A stretch of 64,000 nucleotides of DNA. Origin: Sapria himalayana (Eukaryota > Streptophyta > Magnoliopsida > Malpighiales > Rafflesiaceae). Positions 23,600 to 34,672 of this stretch are shown here, one piece after another (position 1 is the first letter of the stretch; each line of letters starts with the position of its first letter). Location of the stretch: positions 1 to 64,000 of the forward strand of contig JAREIK010010196.1 in the NCBI GenBank assembly GCA_029783825.1, in the 5' to 3' direction. The notes under the pieces are model-generated. The model searched no databases. It saw only the letters and a program-made list of their open reading frames with translations, and was not told the origin of the DNA. A program made the position numbers and the translations under genes.

Positions 23600-26390
23600 T
23601 TTATTCTTTTTATTCTTTTTATTCTTTTTATTCTTTTTATTCTTTTTATTCTTTTTATTTAAATTTTCTTCTTTTTTTATCCTATCATTCTTATTCTTCT
23701 TATTCTTATTATTCTTCATATTATTTTTATTCTTCTTATTCTTTTAATTCTTCGTATTCTTCTTTTGTAATATTAATCTTCATATTCTTTTTATTCTTCT
23801 TTTTATTAATATTCTTTTTATTCTTCTTATTCTTTTTATTCTTCTTGTTATTCTTATTATTCTTTTTATTTTTATTCTTCCTAGTCTACTTATTCTTCTT
23901 TTTTTTATTATTATACTTATTATTCTTTTTATTCTTCATATTATTTAATTCTTCATCTACATATTATTTATACTTATTATTTTTATACTTTTTATTTTTC
24001 TTATTCTTATATTATTCTTATTCTTATTTTATTCTTAATCTTCTAAATCTTCTAATTATTCTTATTCCTCTTAAAGTTCTTTTTCTTTATTCTTATCTTT
24101 TTTTATTATTCTTCTTTTTTATTTATTCTTCTTATTCCTATTTATTCTTCTTATTGTTTTATTCTATATTCTTCTTATTCTTCGCATTCTTATTATTTTT
24201 TTTATTCTTTTATATTCTTCCTATTCTTCTTATTCATCTTATTTTTCTTATTTTTCTATTTTTCTTATTCTTCTTATTCTTCTTTTTCATTTATTATTGT
24301 TATTTTTATAATTCTTATTCATTTTATCCTTCTTATTTTTCTAATTTTTATTATACTTATTTTTTTATTCTTTTTCATTTTATTCTTATTATTGTTTTTA
24401 TAATTCTTATTCATTTTATCCTTCTTATTTTTCTAATTCTTTTTATTATACTTTTTTTCTTATTCTTCTTATTCTTATTTTCTTCTTATACTTCTTTTTA
24501 ATGTTATTCTTCTTATTTATCCTATTCAGCTTGTTCTTCTTAACTTCATTTGCTTTTTATTCTTTTGCTCTTTTATTCTTCTTAAACTTCTTATTCTTAT
24601 TATTCTTCTGGTTCTTCTTATTCTTATTTTTCTTCTTATTTTTCTTATTTTTATTATTTTTCTTTTTCTTATTATTTCTTATTCTTCTTTTTCTTTTTCT
24701 TCTTATTCTTTTTCTAATTATTCTCTTTATATTCTAATTCTTATTATTCTTTTTTTCTTCTTATACTTATTTTTCTTCTTTTCTTCTTTTTCTTTTTATT
24801 CTTTTTATTTATCTTAATCATCTTATTATTATTATTATTATTATTATTATTCTTCTTCTTCTAATTCTTCTAATTCTTCTTATTCTTTTTTTATACTTCT
24901 TATTCTTCTTATTCTTCTTATACTTCTTATTCTTCTTATTCTTCTTATTCTTCTTATTCTTCTTATTCATCTTATTCTTCGTATTCTTTTATTCTTCATA
25001 TTCTTCTTATTCTTTTCATTCTTTTTATTCTTCTCGTTCTTCTTATTCTTCTTATTCTTCTATTCTTCTCATTCTTCTAATTTTTCTTTTCATGTTTTTT
25101 AAATTATTCTTCTTATTATTCTTATTCTTATTATTCTTCTTATTCTTTTTATTCTTCTTATTTTTTTTATTTTTTCTTATTATTATTATTTTCTTATTCA
25201 TATTATTCTTGTTATTCTTATTATTCTTCTTATTATTCATATTCTTATTTTTATTCTTTTTATTCTTATTTAATTTTCTTCTTTTTTATTCCTATCATTC
25301 TTATTCTTTTATTATTATTATTTTTATTATTTGTATTCTTCTTATTTTTAATTCTTCGTATTCTTCTTTTGTAATATTAATCTTTATATTCTTCTTATAT
25401 TCATATTCTTTTTATTCTTCTTATTCTTTTTATTCTTCTTATTCTTTTTATTCTTCTTATTATTCTTATTATTCTTCTTATTCTTATTATTCTTTTATTT
25501 TTATTCTTCTTAGTTTACTTATTTTCTTCTTTTTTTCTTCTTATACTTATTATTCTTTTTATTCTTCATATTCTTTAATTATTCATATTCTTCATATTAT
25601 TTTTATACTTATTATTCATCTTATACTTCTTATTCTTTTTATTCTTATTCTATTTCTTAATCTTCTAATTATTCTTATTCCTCTTAAAGTTCTTTTTGTT
25701 CTTATTCTTATATCTTTATTATTATTCTTCTTATTTTATTTTTTCTTCTTATTCTATTTATTCTTCTTATTAATCTTATTCTTCTTATTATTTTTATTCT
25801 TATAATTCTTCTTATTCTTCGCATTCTTATTATTTTTGTTATTCTTCTTTTTCTTCTTATTCTTTTTATTCTTCTTATTCATCTTATTTTTCTTATTTTT
25901 TTTATTCTTCTTATTCTTCTTTTTTATTTATTCTTGTTATTTTTTTATAATTCTTATTCATTTTATACTTCTTATTTTTCTAATTCTTTTTATTATACTT
26001 ATTTTTTTTATTCTTATTTTATTTTTATACTTCTTTTAATGTTATTCTTGTTATTTATCCTATTCATCTTATTCTTCTTAACTTCTTCTACTTTTTACTC
26101 TTCTTGTTCTTTTTATTCTTCTTAAACTTCTTATTCTTCTTTTCTTCTCGTTCTTCTTATTCTTATTATTCTTCTTATTTTTCTTATTTTTATTATTTTT
26201 CTTTTCTTATTATTTTTCTTATTCTTTTTATTCTTCTTATTCTTTTTTCTTTTTCTTCTTCTTTTTCTAATTATTCTTCTTATTCTTCTTAATATTCTAA
26301 TTCTTCTTATTCTTTTTCGTCTTTTATACTTATTTATCTTCTTTTTCTTCTTTTCTTCTTATTCTTTTTATTTATCTTAATCATCTTATT
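23600..26390. repeat. About 1.6-kb duplicated segment in array C
   Basis: Markers repeat in the same order about 1.54-1.62 kb apart: TTGTAATATTAATCTT (about 23,766 and 25,369), ATTCCTCTTAAAGTTCTTTT (about 24,063 and 25,678), and an AATGTTATTCTT-TTATTTATCCTATTCA segment (about 24,500 and 26,038). The varying spacing implies indels after duplication. A further partial echo ('CTTAACCTCATTTTCTTTTT') lies near 27,457. Confidence 0.8.
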
Positions 26391-27597
26391 ATTATTATCA
26401 TTATTCTTCTTCTTATTATTCTTATTATTCTTCTTTCTTTTTATTCTTTTATTCTTATTCTTCTTATTCATGTTATTCTTCTTATTCTTCTTTATTCTTG
26501 TTATTCAACTTATTCTTCTTATTCTTCTTACTCATTTTATTTTTTATATTCTTTTTATTCTCCTTATTCTCCTTATTCATTTTATTCTTGTTATCTTTTT
26601 ATTCTAATTATTATTCTTATTCTTCTTCTTATTTTTATTATTCTTCTTAGTCATCTTATTCTTCTTATCATTCTTATTCTTCATAATTTTCTTATTCTTT
26701 TTATTTTTCTTATTCTTTTTTTTAATCTTAATCTACTTATACGTCTTATTATTCTTATTATTCACATTCTTTTTATTCTTCTTATTCTTTTTATTCTTCA
26801 TATTATTATTATTCTTCTTATTCTTTTATACTTTTATTCTTCTTATTCTACTTATTCTATTATTCTCTTATTCTTCGTATTCTTCTTAATCTTTGTTTTC
26901 ATCTTATTTTCTTATTCTTCTTATTCTTTTTATTCTACTTTTCTTCTTCTTCTTCTTATACTTTTTATTGGCATTATTCTTCCTATTCTTTTATTACTCT
27001 TATTATGTTTATTATTTTTATCCTTCTTATTCTTATTATTCTTATAATTCTACTTATTATTCTTATTTTTTTATTCTTCTTATTATTTTTATTCATCTTA
27101 TTCTTTTTATTCTTCTTATTAATCTCTAATAATATATTCTTTATATTATTCTTTTTCATCTTATTCTTTATATTTTTCTAATTTTAATTCTGCGTATTCT
27201 TCTTATTCTTATGATTCATCTTATCTTTTTTTTATTCTTAATCTTATTATTCATTTTATTCTTATTTTTAATCTTATTCTTCATATCTTCTTAATCTTCT
27301 TAATCTTTTATTATTCTTATTTTTCTTATTCCACTTATTATTCTTTTTCTTCTTTTCTTCTTATTATTCCTATTCTTCTTTTTTTCTTTTTCTTCTTATT
27401 CTTCTTTTCTTCTTATTCATCTTATTCTTCTTTTCTTCTTATTCATCTTATTCTTCTTAACCTCATTTTCTTTTTATTCTTCTTATTCTTCTTATTCTTC
27501 CTTTCTTTTTATTTTTATTATTTTTTTTATTCTTCTTTTTTTTCTTATTTCTTCTTATTCTACTTATTTTCCTTATTCTTCTTATTCTCATTTTTTA

Positions 27598-28620
27598 ATG
27601 TTTTTTTCTTAATTATAATATCCCTCTCTTTTGGCGGAGGAATACCATTGTTACATGCTAAGATACTACCCTTTGCCCCTTTACACCATTTTAAACATTA
27701 AAAAAAATAACAAGGAATTGATAATGTCCTACGCTATCTATTATGTCGGAACTCTAACTTTTATTCCATAGGATTCTCCTAGTTTCCATTTTTATGAAAT
27801 TTAGCAATTTTAAAACACTACTTGAGCCTTCTGCCTGCCAGTCTAGTAAAGACTTTCTGCTTGATTTTTCTACTTGAATTTTCTGCTTGATTTTTCTACT
27901 TGAATTATCTGCTTGAACTTTTTGCTTGAGCTTTCTGTTTCAGCATTCTACTTACCTATCTCCTCATAGCTAAATTTCTTATATTTTCCTACTATCTATT
28001 TTGCACCTTAATCATCATCTTCTGCTGTAACTTTGGATATACATCCACTAGTTACTACCTATATCTTTGTCAACTTGTATAGCTCCTTACCTTTGGCCAC
28101 TCTCTTGCTACTACTATCCTTTCTAAACAACATTCCTACTACTGCCCTGGTTGCTCCTTTTAGTGTCTGCCTAATTCTTTGTGCACTTGTATAGCTTCTG
28201 CTTTGACTGTCACCTATAGCCACATATCACAGCAAACATACAATACAATCCTAGCTGGTGTTGCCTGTCTACATTTATGGTGCTCACTCTTATTGTTTCA
28301 GTTTGTGTATAGAAGTAGTTACTATCAATTAGCTGGCTGTAGTGTGTTCTGCTGTTATTATTGAGCTCCTTCTAGTTCCTACCAGGCTCTCTACTACTTC
28401 TAGAGTTATTTCTCTTCCATTCTTTTTCTCTGTTTCAGACAAACAAACAAAGAATAACAAAAAACAAGTCACATCTTCTCTGCTTTTGTCTATGTGTCTT
28501 TATCAACCAAAGCAGTAGAATAATCTGACAGTTGGACCACCTTTATTTGCCTCTGCCATCTGCCCATTCAGAAAAAGAAACCAAAACAAACAAATATACA
28601 TCCATCACCTCCTCTCCCTT
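27598..28620 (-). mobile_element. LINE 3'-end fragment, 5'-truncated, minus strand
   Basis: The minus strand carries GGTATTCCTCCGCCAAAAGA (about 27,628-27,647) followed by GAGGGATATTATAATTAAG and then array C, aligning closely with the end of LINE copy 2. The sequence to the right (27,700-28,600) has no recognisable domain and is probably 3' region. It includes a 26-bp direct repeat (TCTGCTTGATTTTTCTACTT, about 27,855-27,935). The fragment is bounded on the right by the Ty3 LTR remnant. Confidence 0.75.
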
Positions 28621-28624
28621 GCTG

Positions 28625-28855
28625 CTGCCTCTTTGAACTTTTTGGGCCATAACTTTTAATTTGTATGCTAGATTTTGACATTCCTCTAGTCTATGAACTC
28701 GTATCGATGAGACCTACGAAATGGTATCTTGGTCAACCAAAAATTAATCATCCTTGAAAAAGTCGACTTTGACCACATATTAAGAATTGGTCAACTCTAG
28801 TCAAACAAAGTCAAATATGTTAAAAAGCTTGTATTGTTTGGTATGGGTCATTACA
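28625..28855 (-). repeat. 3' LTR remnant of the Ty3 element
   Basis: Aligns with the first 230 bp of the 5' LTR (shared GTATTGTTTGGT, TTGGTCAACCAAAAATTAAT and GAACTCGTATCGA blocks; compare 28,690-28,855 with 31,930-32,110). Similarity fades left of about 28,625, so the rest of this LTR is deleted, replaced, or derives from a divergent subfamily. Confidence 0.8.
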
Positions 28856-28860
28856 AACTA

Positions 28861-28868
28861 CCCCCCTT
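28861..28868 (-). other. Polypurine tract of the Ty3 element
   Basis: On the minus strand AAGGGGGG stands five bases before the 3' LTR start TGTAATGACCC, the expected position for priming plus-strand synthesis. Confidence 0.7.
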
Positions 28869-29094
28869 GGGGAAAAAAAATTTCGTCCAAGAAAATGCCC
28901 AAAATTTATGATTTTTCCCCACTTTTTCCATAAGTTTCCGACCAAATCAACCACAACACTCAAGCACACCCAACGCCACTGCTCCTATTTTCTGAGGATC
29001 CACATAAATGCGATCAGTAGAAACTACATGTTCGAGAAACCTCACTCAGCTCAACCAAAAATTTACATTTGCTGAACTTGGCATACAACTAGTA

Positions 29095-29435
29095 TTACCT
29101 TACAGTCTGCCACACCAAACTCATATGTCTCTCATGTTCTAACTCACTTCTCGAATACACCAAGATGTTGCCGACGAAGACACTGATGAACCAATCTAAG
29201 TATGGATGGAACACCTTGTTCATTAAATTCATGAAAGCTATTAGGGCATTGGTAAGTCCAAAAGGCATCACTAAAAACTCATAATGCCCATATCTCGTCC
29301 TAAATACTATCTTGGAAATGTTTGATTCCCTAATCCTTAACCGAAGGTACCCTGACCTCAAGTCAGTCTCGAAGAACACTTTTGTACCATGGAGCTGATT
29401 AAATAGGTTATCAATCCGAGGCAAGGATATTTGTT
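29095..29435 (-). pseudogene. Ty3-type reverse transcriptase fragment, catalytic motif destroyed
   Basis: A 109-codon frame starts at [15 protein letters not shown] and contains [15 protein letters not shown] and [19 protein letters not shown], the standard Ty3 RT blocks (DLRSGYxQxRI, [12 protein letters not shown]). Where the family has F/YIDDILVYS this copy reads FVGNILVYS, so both catalytic aspartates are lost. Downstream, LYAKFSKCKF can be followed in another frame before a jump to the pol terminus. Confidence 0.92.
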
Positions 29436-29543
29436 ACAAACTCTATTCCAAAAATAAATGAAACATAATCAATTCCAAGGATAAGGCTATGATGATATAC
29501 AAAACATTGGATATGTACAACACCAAGGAATTCAGGAACCTAA

Positions 29544-29555
29544 CCTCTGATACCA
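29544..29555 (-). other. Primer binding site (tRNA-iMet)
   Basis: Minus-strand TGGTATCAGAGG, three bases after the LTR terminus (TTGTCA). It is complementary to the 3' end of initiator tRNA-Met, as in most plant LTR retrotransposons. It fixes the strand and the 5' LTR boundary. Confidence 0.88.
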
Positions 29556-29558
29556 AGC

Positions 29559-32110
29559 TGACAAGACTCGACCTGGATATCCTTCCCAAATTTCCCAGTG
29601 CCTGGTGAAATCAACATATGTAATACCACAATATCTCAATTATATAAAAAATCCACAACCGCTCAATACCATTACCAACCCAAATTAATATAGGTCATAA
29701 CCACATGCATACATAATAAGGACTCATATGAGTTTACTACCAATACCAGAGCATTCTAAGAGTATTTGTGAAATTTAGGGATACAATGAAAATACAAGTC
29801 CAATAAACAAGACAGATGAATGAAGTAGAATACTGTAGCTGTAGCAGACAGAGCGGTGTAGAATCTGGCGTGAGGTAGGCCCTACGATCTGCCTGGACCT
29901 AGGGAACAAATTTAAAACAATAAACGTGAGAATATAAATCTTAGTAAGTGGCATATTATAAAAAAAATACTGTTTATTTTAAAACATTTCTTCTTTCAAG
30001 ACCTCACCCCACTCTTTTCTAAAGTTCCCCGTTTAAAATATTTCACAAAACCCGATTCTACCCAGCCCAAACAAACAAATTTCATGCTCAAAATCTAACC
30101 GACATAACTACTAATAAACAATAATGTAGTATAACCCATTCACAGCATACATATGAATTGTCCACAATGCACAAATCAAGCATAAAGCATGTATGACCAT
30201 CATGTTGCAAAAACAACTATTGAAGTACCAAAATCAAAAGTATTATATGGTTATACCTTATTTAGAAGTCAACCGTGTACCGTACTAGAAACACACCATA
30301 AACCATCGGTAAGCTCGACCTCACAACACCATGACAACTAATAAATCTATGGTTACACCCGGCCATCACGTGGAAACTAACAAATCACCAGGTAGACCCG
30401 GCCATAACATGGCAACTAACAAATCTCCAGGTAAACCCGACCATCACGTGGTAACTAACATGCCCCCAGGTAGACCCGGCCATCACGTGGCAACTATCAA
30501 ACCTCCGGGCAAGCTCAGCCATCACGTGGCACCTAATAACCTTCGGGTAAACCTGGCCATCATGTAGCACCTAATAAACCTCAGGGTAAACCTGACCATT
30601 ATGTGGCACCTAATAATCTCCGGGTGACCCAATCCATCACGTGTCCACTAATCACATATAATCTTTCCCCCACTCACATGTGCTTTTCCAGAATTACCGT
30701 ATCATAAATATTTCCCAAATCTCAAAGAAATCAAATTTTAAAAATAATATTTTGTAAGGTGGTTTAAAACCTCAAACCACGTACCCCAAACATCAAAATA
30801 CCACAGACTCATCCATGAACACAATAAAAATTTCAAACAATTAAAATGTTGACAAAATTCACATGAAATGATAACTTGTTTTATATGAAACCAAAAACCA
30901 TGTTTAAATGCAACCAACCATCTGATCAAAATAGTATATATATGTAAAGTATTAAATCATAATAGATATATCGATATAATATCCCAAATCATTTAAAAAC
31001 ATATAAACCACTCAGAGACTTAGATGATCAGTCCTGCTCCATGCAGGATTGTTTCCTTACTCGACGTGAGCGCCTGTAATACCAATAAAATACCACTTAG
31101 GTTTAAATAACTAAACCAATGTCATCGGAATGCCCCGAAGGCCTTCGAATAATTTTTGGAACTACAAAACCCCCTAAATTGCACCATGACAAGCCTAGTT
31201 ATATAGTGTGCCCGTTAGACTAAATACCAAAAATTAGGGCTTTTTGCCTTGAGCTCTTTTTTCAAAAATGAACCATCCAATAATTCCTAAAAATGTCCAA
31301 TTTCATTAATCCAACTCTAATTTTTCTTAATTTGACTAACTGATACCCAATTTCTGCTCAAACTTCGCAATAATTGCCCGTAACAACCTAAAAATGAAAA
31401 CCTAACCAAACGACGTTTAAAATTTACAAACCACATATCAATGGAAATCACAAAAGATCAAGAACTCATCAGTACCAATAACTTGGCCAAATAGTCAGTA
31501 GAATGCCTTGAAAATTACAAAAATCAGATAGAGAAATGGTGCAGCCGCTGGCGGGTTCACCGGCCAGATCCCTCGCGTCCGCTGGTGGTTAGCCATGAAA
31601 TTTCACAGATGGCATTGTCAAGCCGTGGCACACCTGGCTATCCGGCATGTCTCGTCTGAGGATGGCCGGTGGTGCCCCGTCTAATCCGATCTCTCACGGC
31701 TCGCAATTGCACAAAAAGCCCTACTTGGTTACCAGTTTTGGAGAGATTTTTTCTAGGGTTTGGGAGTTCAAGAGGCTGTTTTGGGGGCTTGGGTTTCATT
31801 TGGCATCCAAAGACATGCTTATATAGAGCCTAGGTTCATTTTCAGGTAAAAAATTTCAAATCGACCTAAACACTACTAAAGTGCTGCTGTTTGAATTTCT
31901 CGGGCCATATCTTTTTATCTATAAGTTAGATTTTAACATTCCGCATTTATGAACTCGTATCGACGAGAGTTACGAAATAGTGTTTGGTCAACCAAAAATT
32001 AATCACCATTGAAAAAGTCAACTTTGACCACATACTAAGTATTGGTCAACCCAGATCAAACTTAGTCAAACATGTTAAAAAACTTGTATTGTTTGGTACG
32101 GGTCATTACA
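29559..32110 (-). repeat. 5' LTR of the Ty3 element, 2,552 bp
   Basis: Bounded by TG...CA on the minus strand, preceded by GTACA (candidate 5-bp target duplication, partner lost) and followed by the primer binding site. A TATA-like CTCTATATAAG lies near 31,820 on the minus strand, with a GC-rich stretch upstream of it in sequence order (31,540-31,700). The interior has no coding capacity; short frames at 30,331-30,570 belong to its minisatellite. Confidence 0.85.
30355..30650. repeat. 39-bp minisatellite in the LTR, each unit centred on CACGTG
   Basis: Eight units of about 39 bp: the block GGCCATCACGTGG or a close variant starts at about 30,361, 30,400, 30,439, 30,478, 30,517, 30,555, 30,596 and 30,632. 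Five keep a perfect CACGTG (G-box core) and the others have one or two changes (CATGTA, ACATGG, TATGTG). Spacers read ACTAACAAATCTCCAGGTA and variants. Confidence 0.9.
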
Positions 32111-32650
32111 GTACAAGCATGGATAAATATAAAGATAGAAATAAAGACCTAAAGATTACATAAACCAATCTAGAATTATATGAAAGTATGATGGAAAATA
32201 CAAAGAAAGCTAATAAAATCTAAGCATCCATAACAAAAGGATAAGAGGATAAGGGCTCGGCATAAAAAGTGACAGATTAAAAAACAAAACAGCCTAGACA
32301 AAGAAGATAGAGGCTATATAAAGACACCAAAAAAGTCAAACTTATATGTAACTAAAACAAAATAGAAGCTATATATAAGAGAGGACTACAAGGAGAAGGA
32401 AATCTAGAAAAATAGTGAACATGAAAGGCTAAATTGATGGAAGAAGCAAGTTGGAGATTTTGAAAGTATTTCAAAAACAAAAGGAAGCTTTTTAATTATA
32501 AGATAGATGACATGTATCTAGGTTTTGTTTATGTTTTTTTAAGACTTTACTATGTAAGGAATTTGCTTATGTGCTAAAAATTTTAGTGTACCCATGATTT
32601 TCCTCCACCAAAAGTGAAAGTTTTTAAATAATAAAACAAATTTTTAAAAA
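32111..32650 (+). mobile_element. LINE 3'-end fragment, plus strand
   Basis: The terminal part (32,595-32,640) reads GATTTTCCTCCACCAAAAGT followed by AATAATAAAACAAA, aligning with the LINE end at 60,692-60,740 and more loosely with those at 13,350 and 27,621. Array D starts directly after it. The preceding 480 bases are A-rich and without domains. Its left edge is the Ty3 LTR. Confidence 0.68.
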
Positions 32651-32651
32651 A

Positions 32652-34672
32652 ACTAAAAAATAAAATAAAGGAAGAATAAAAAGAATAAGAAGAATAAGTA
32701 GAATAAAAAGAATGTGAATAATAAGTAGAATAAGAAGAATAAGAAATATAAGAAGAATAAAAAGAATAAAAAAAATAAGAAGAATATGAAGAATCAGAAT
32801 AATAAGAAGATTAAAAAGAATAAGAAAAAATAGATTAATAAGAAGAATAAAAAGAATAAGAAGGATAAAAAGAATAAAAGTATAAAAAATTATAAGAAGA
32901 ATAAGAAGAATTTGAGAAATAAGAGGAATAAGAAGAAAATAATAATTAGAAGTGTAACAAGTATAAGAAGGATAAAAAGCATATGAAATATAAGAAGGAT
33001 TATAAGGAATAGAAGGATTATAAGGAATAGAAGGATTGGAAGGATAACATGGATAAGAAGGATAAGTAGGATAAGAAATATAAGAAGAATAATAAGAATA
33101 AGGAGAATAAGAAGAATAAAAAAATAAGTAGAATAAAAGAATATGAATAATAAAAGTATTGCTAAAATAAAAAGAATAAAAAGAATATAAAGAATATAAA
33201 GAATATAAATAATATAAATAATATAAATAATATAAATAATATAAATAATATAAATAATAAGGTTAATAAGATGAATAAGATGAATAAGAAGACTAAGAAG
33301 AATAGGAAGAAAAAGAAGAAAAAGAAAAATAAGATTACTAAGAAGAATAATAAAAATTTGAAGAAAAAAATAGAATGAGAAGAATACGAAGAATAGAAGC
33401 ATATGAAGAATAAAAAGATACGAAGAAAATAGGAATTAGAAGAATAAGAAGAATAAGTAATATAAAAGAATAATATAAATATGAAGAATAAAAAATAAAT
33501 GAAGAATGAGAAGAATAAGACCAAAAATAAGCATACGAAGAATAGAAGAATAAAAAAATAATTATAATAAGAAAAAAAAGAAGAATAAGAAAGATAAGAA
33601 GAATAAAATAAATAAGAAAGAGAAGAAGGATAAGATGAATAAGAATAAAATAAGAATAACAAGAATAAGAAGAATAATAAAAATAAGAAGAATAAAAAAA
33701 TATGAATAATAAGTAGAATAGAAAGAATAAGAAGAATAAGAAAAATAAGAAGAATAAAAAGAATAAGAAGAATATGAAGAATAAGAAGAATAAGAAAATA
33801 AGAGGAATAAGAAAAATAAAAAGAATAAGAAGAATAAAAAAATTTTAAAAATAAGAATAAATAAAAAGATAAATAAGAATAACAATTATTATTATTATTA
33901 TTAGAATAAAAGAATACAAAGAATAAGAAGAATAAGAAGAATAAGAAGAATAAGAAGAATAAGAAGAATAAGAAAATAAGAAGAATAAGAAAAATAAGAA
34001 GAATAAGAAGAATAAGAAGAATAAAAATAATAGGAAGAATTAGTAGAATAAGAAGAATAAGAAGAATATGAAGAATATTAAGAATATTAAGAATATTAAG
34101 AATATTAAGAATATTAAGAATATTAAGAATATTAAGAATATTAAGAATATTAGATATAAGAATAATTAGAATAAGAAGAATAGAAGAATACTGAAGAATA
34201 AAAAGAATAAGAAGTATACGAAGAATAAAAAAATAATAAAATAAAGAAGAATAATAAAACAAACAAGATTAAAAATTATTAGATGAATAAGAATAATACT
34301 AAGAATAAGAAGAATATAAAAAAGAAGAAATAGAAGTATAACAAAAAAAGAAGAATGAGAAAAATAATAAGAATTAGAATAATAAGTAAGATAAGAAGAA
34401 TAAGATAAATATGAATAATAAGAAAAATATAAAGAATATGAAGAATAGAATGAATAAAAAGAATAAATAGAATAATAAGAATTAGAAGAATAAGTGAATT
34501 AAGAAGAATGAGATGAATATGAAGAATAAAAATAATATAAAGAATAAGAAGAAGAATAAAAATAAAAAAATAAGAAGAATAATGAGAATAAGAATAATTA
34601 AAAATTAAGAAGAATAAGAAGAATTAGAAGAATAAGTAAAATATCTAGACTAAGAAGAATAAGAAGAACCTC
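32652..34672 (+). repeat. (AATAAGAAG)n array D, 2.0 kb
   Basis: Same repeat as arrays A-C but A-rich on the plus strand, matching the plus-strand LINEs on both sides. Within it, other 9-bp units form homogeneous blocks: ATAAATAAT-type at about 33,195-33,258 and AAGAATATT at about 34,068-34,155, plus a TTA/ATT triplet block at 33,885-33,901. Long antisense frames are repeat artefacts. Confidence 0.95.

Larger units (their letters stand above)
19697..27597 (-). repeat. (TTC/TTA)n array C, 7.9 kb
   Basis: The largest array. It is T-rich on the plus strand and A-rich on the minus strand. It starts at the LINE 3' end at 27,598 and ends at the 5' end of LINE copy 2. A near-perfect block of the 9-bp unit TTATTCTTC spans about 20,650-20,785. 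ATT-triplet blocks occur near 21,122-21,147, 21,660-21,690, 23,325-23,362 and 24,828-24,852. All open frames here are repeat artefacts. Confidence 0.95.
28625..32110 (-). mobile_element. Ty3-type LTR retrotransposon, internally deleted
   Basis: Minus-strand element. The 5' LTR (32,110 to 29,559) begins TGTAATGACCC and ends TTGTCA. It is followed by a primer binding site (TGGTATCAGAGG), a reverse transcriptase fragment, a purine tract and a second TGTAATGACCC at 28,855 opening a short 3' LTR remnant. Gag, protease, RNase H and integrase are missing, so internal sequence is only about 0.7 kb. LTR length, the TGTAATGACCC start and the tRNA-iMet primer site suggest a Tekay/Del-like chromovirus lineage, but without integrase or a chromodomain this is inference. 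Confidence 0.85.

Noticed and set aside
19697..27597. Telomeric or classical centromeric repeat
   Set aside because: No TTTAGGG units and no 150-180-bp monomer; the period is 9 bp with irregular higher-order duplication.
30355..30650. CRISPR-like regular repeat array
   Set aside because: The 39-bp units are contiguous minisatellite repeats inside a plant LTR, without unique spacers or cas genes.
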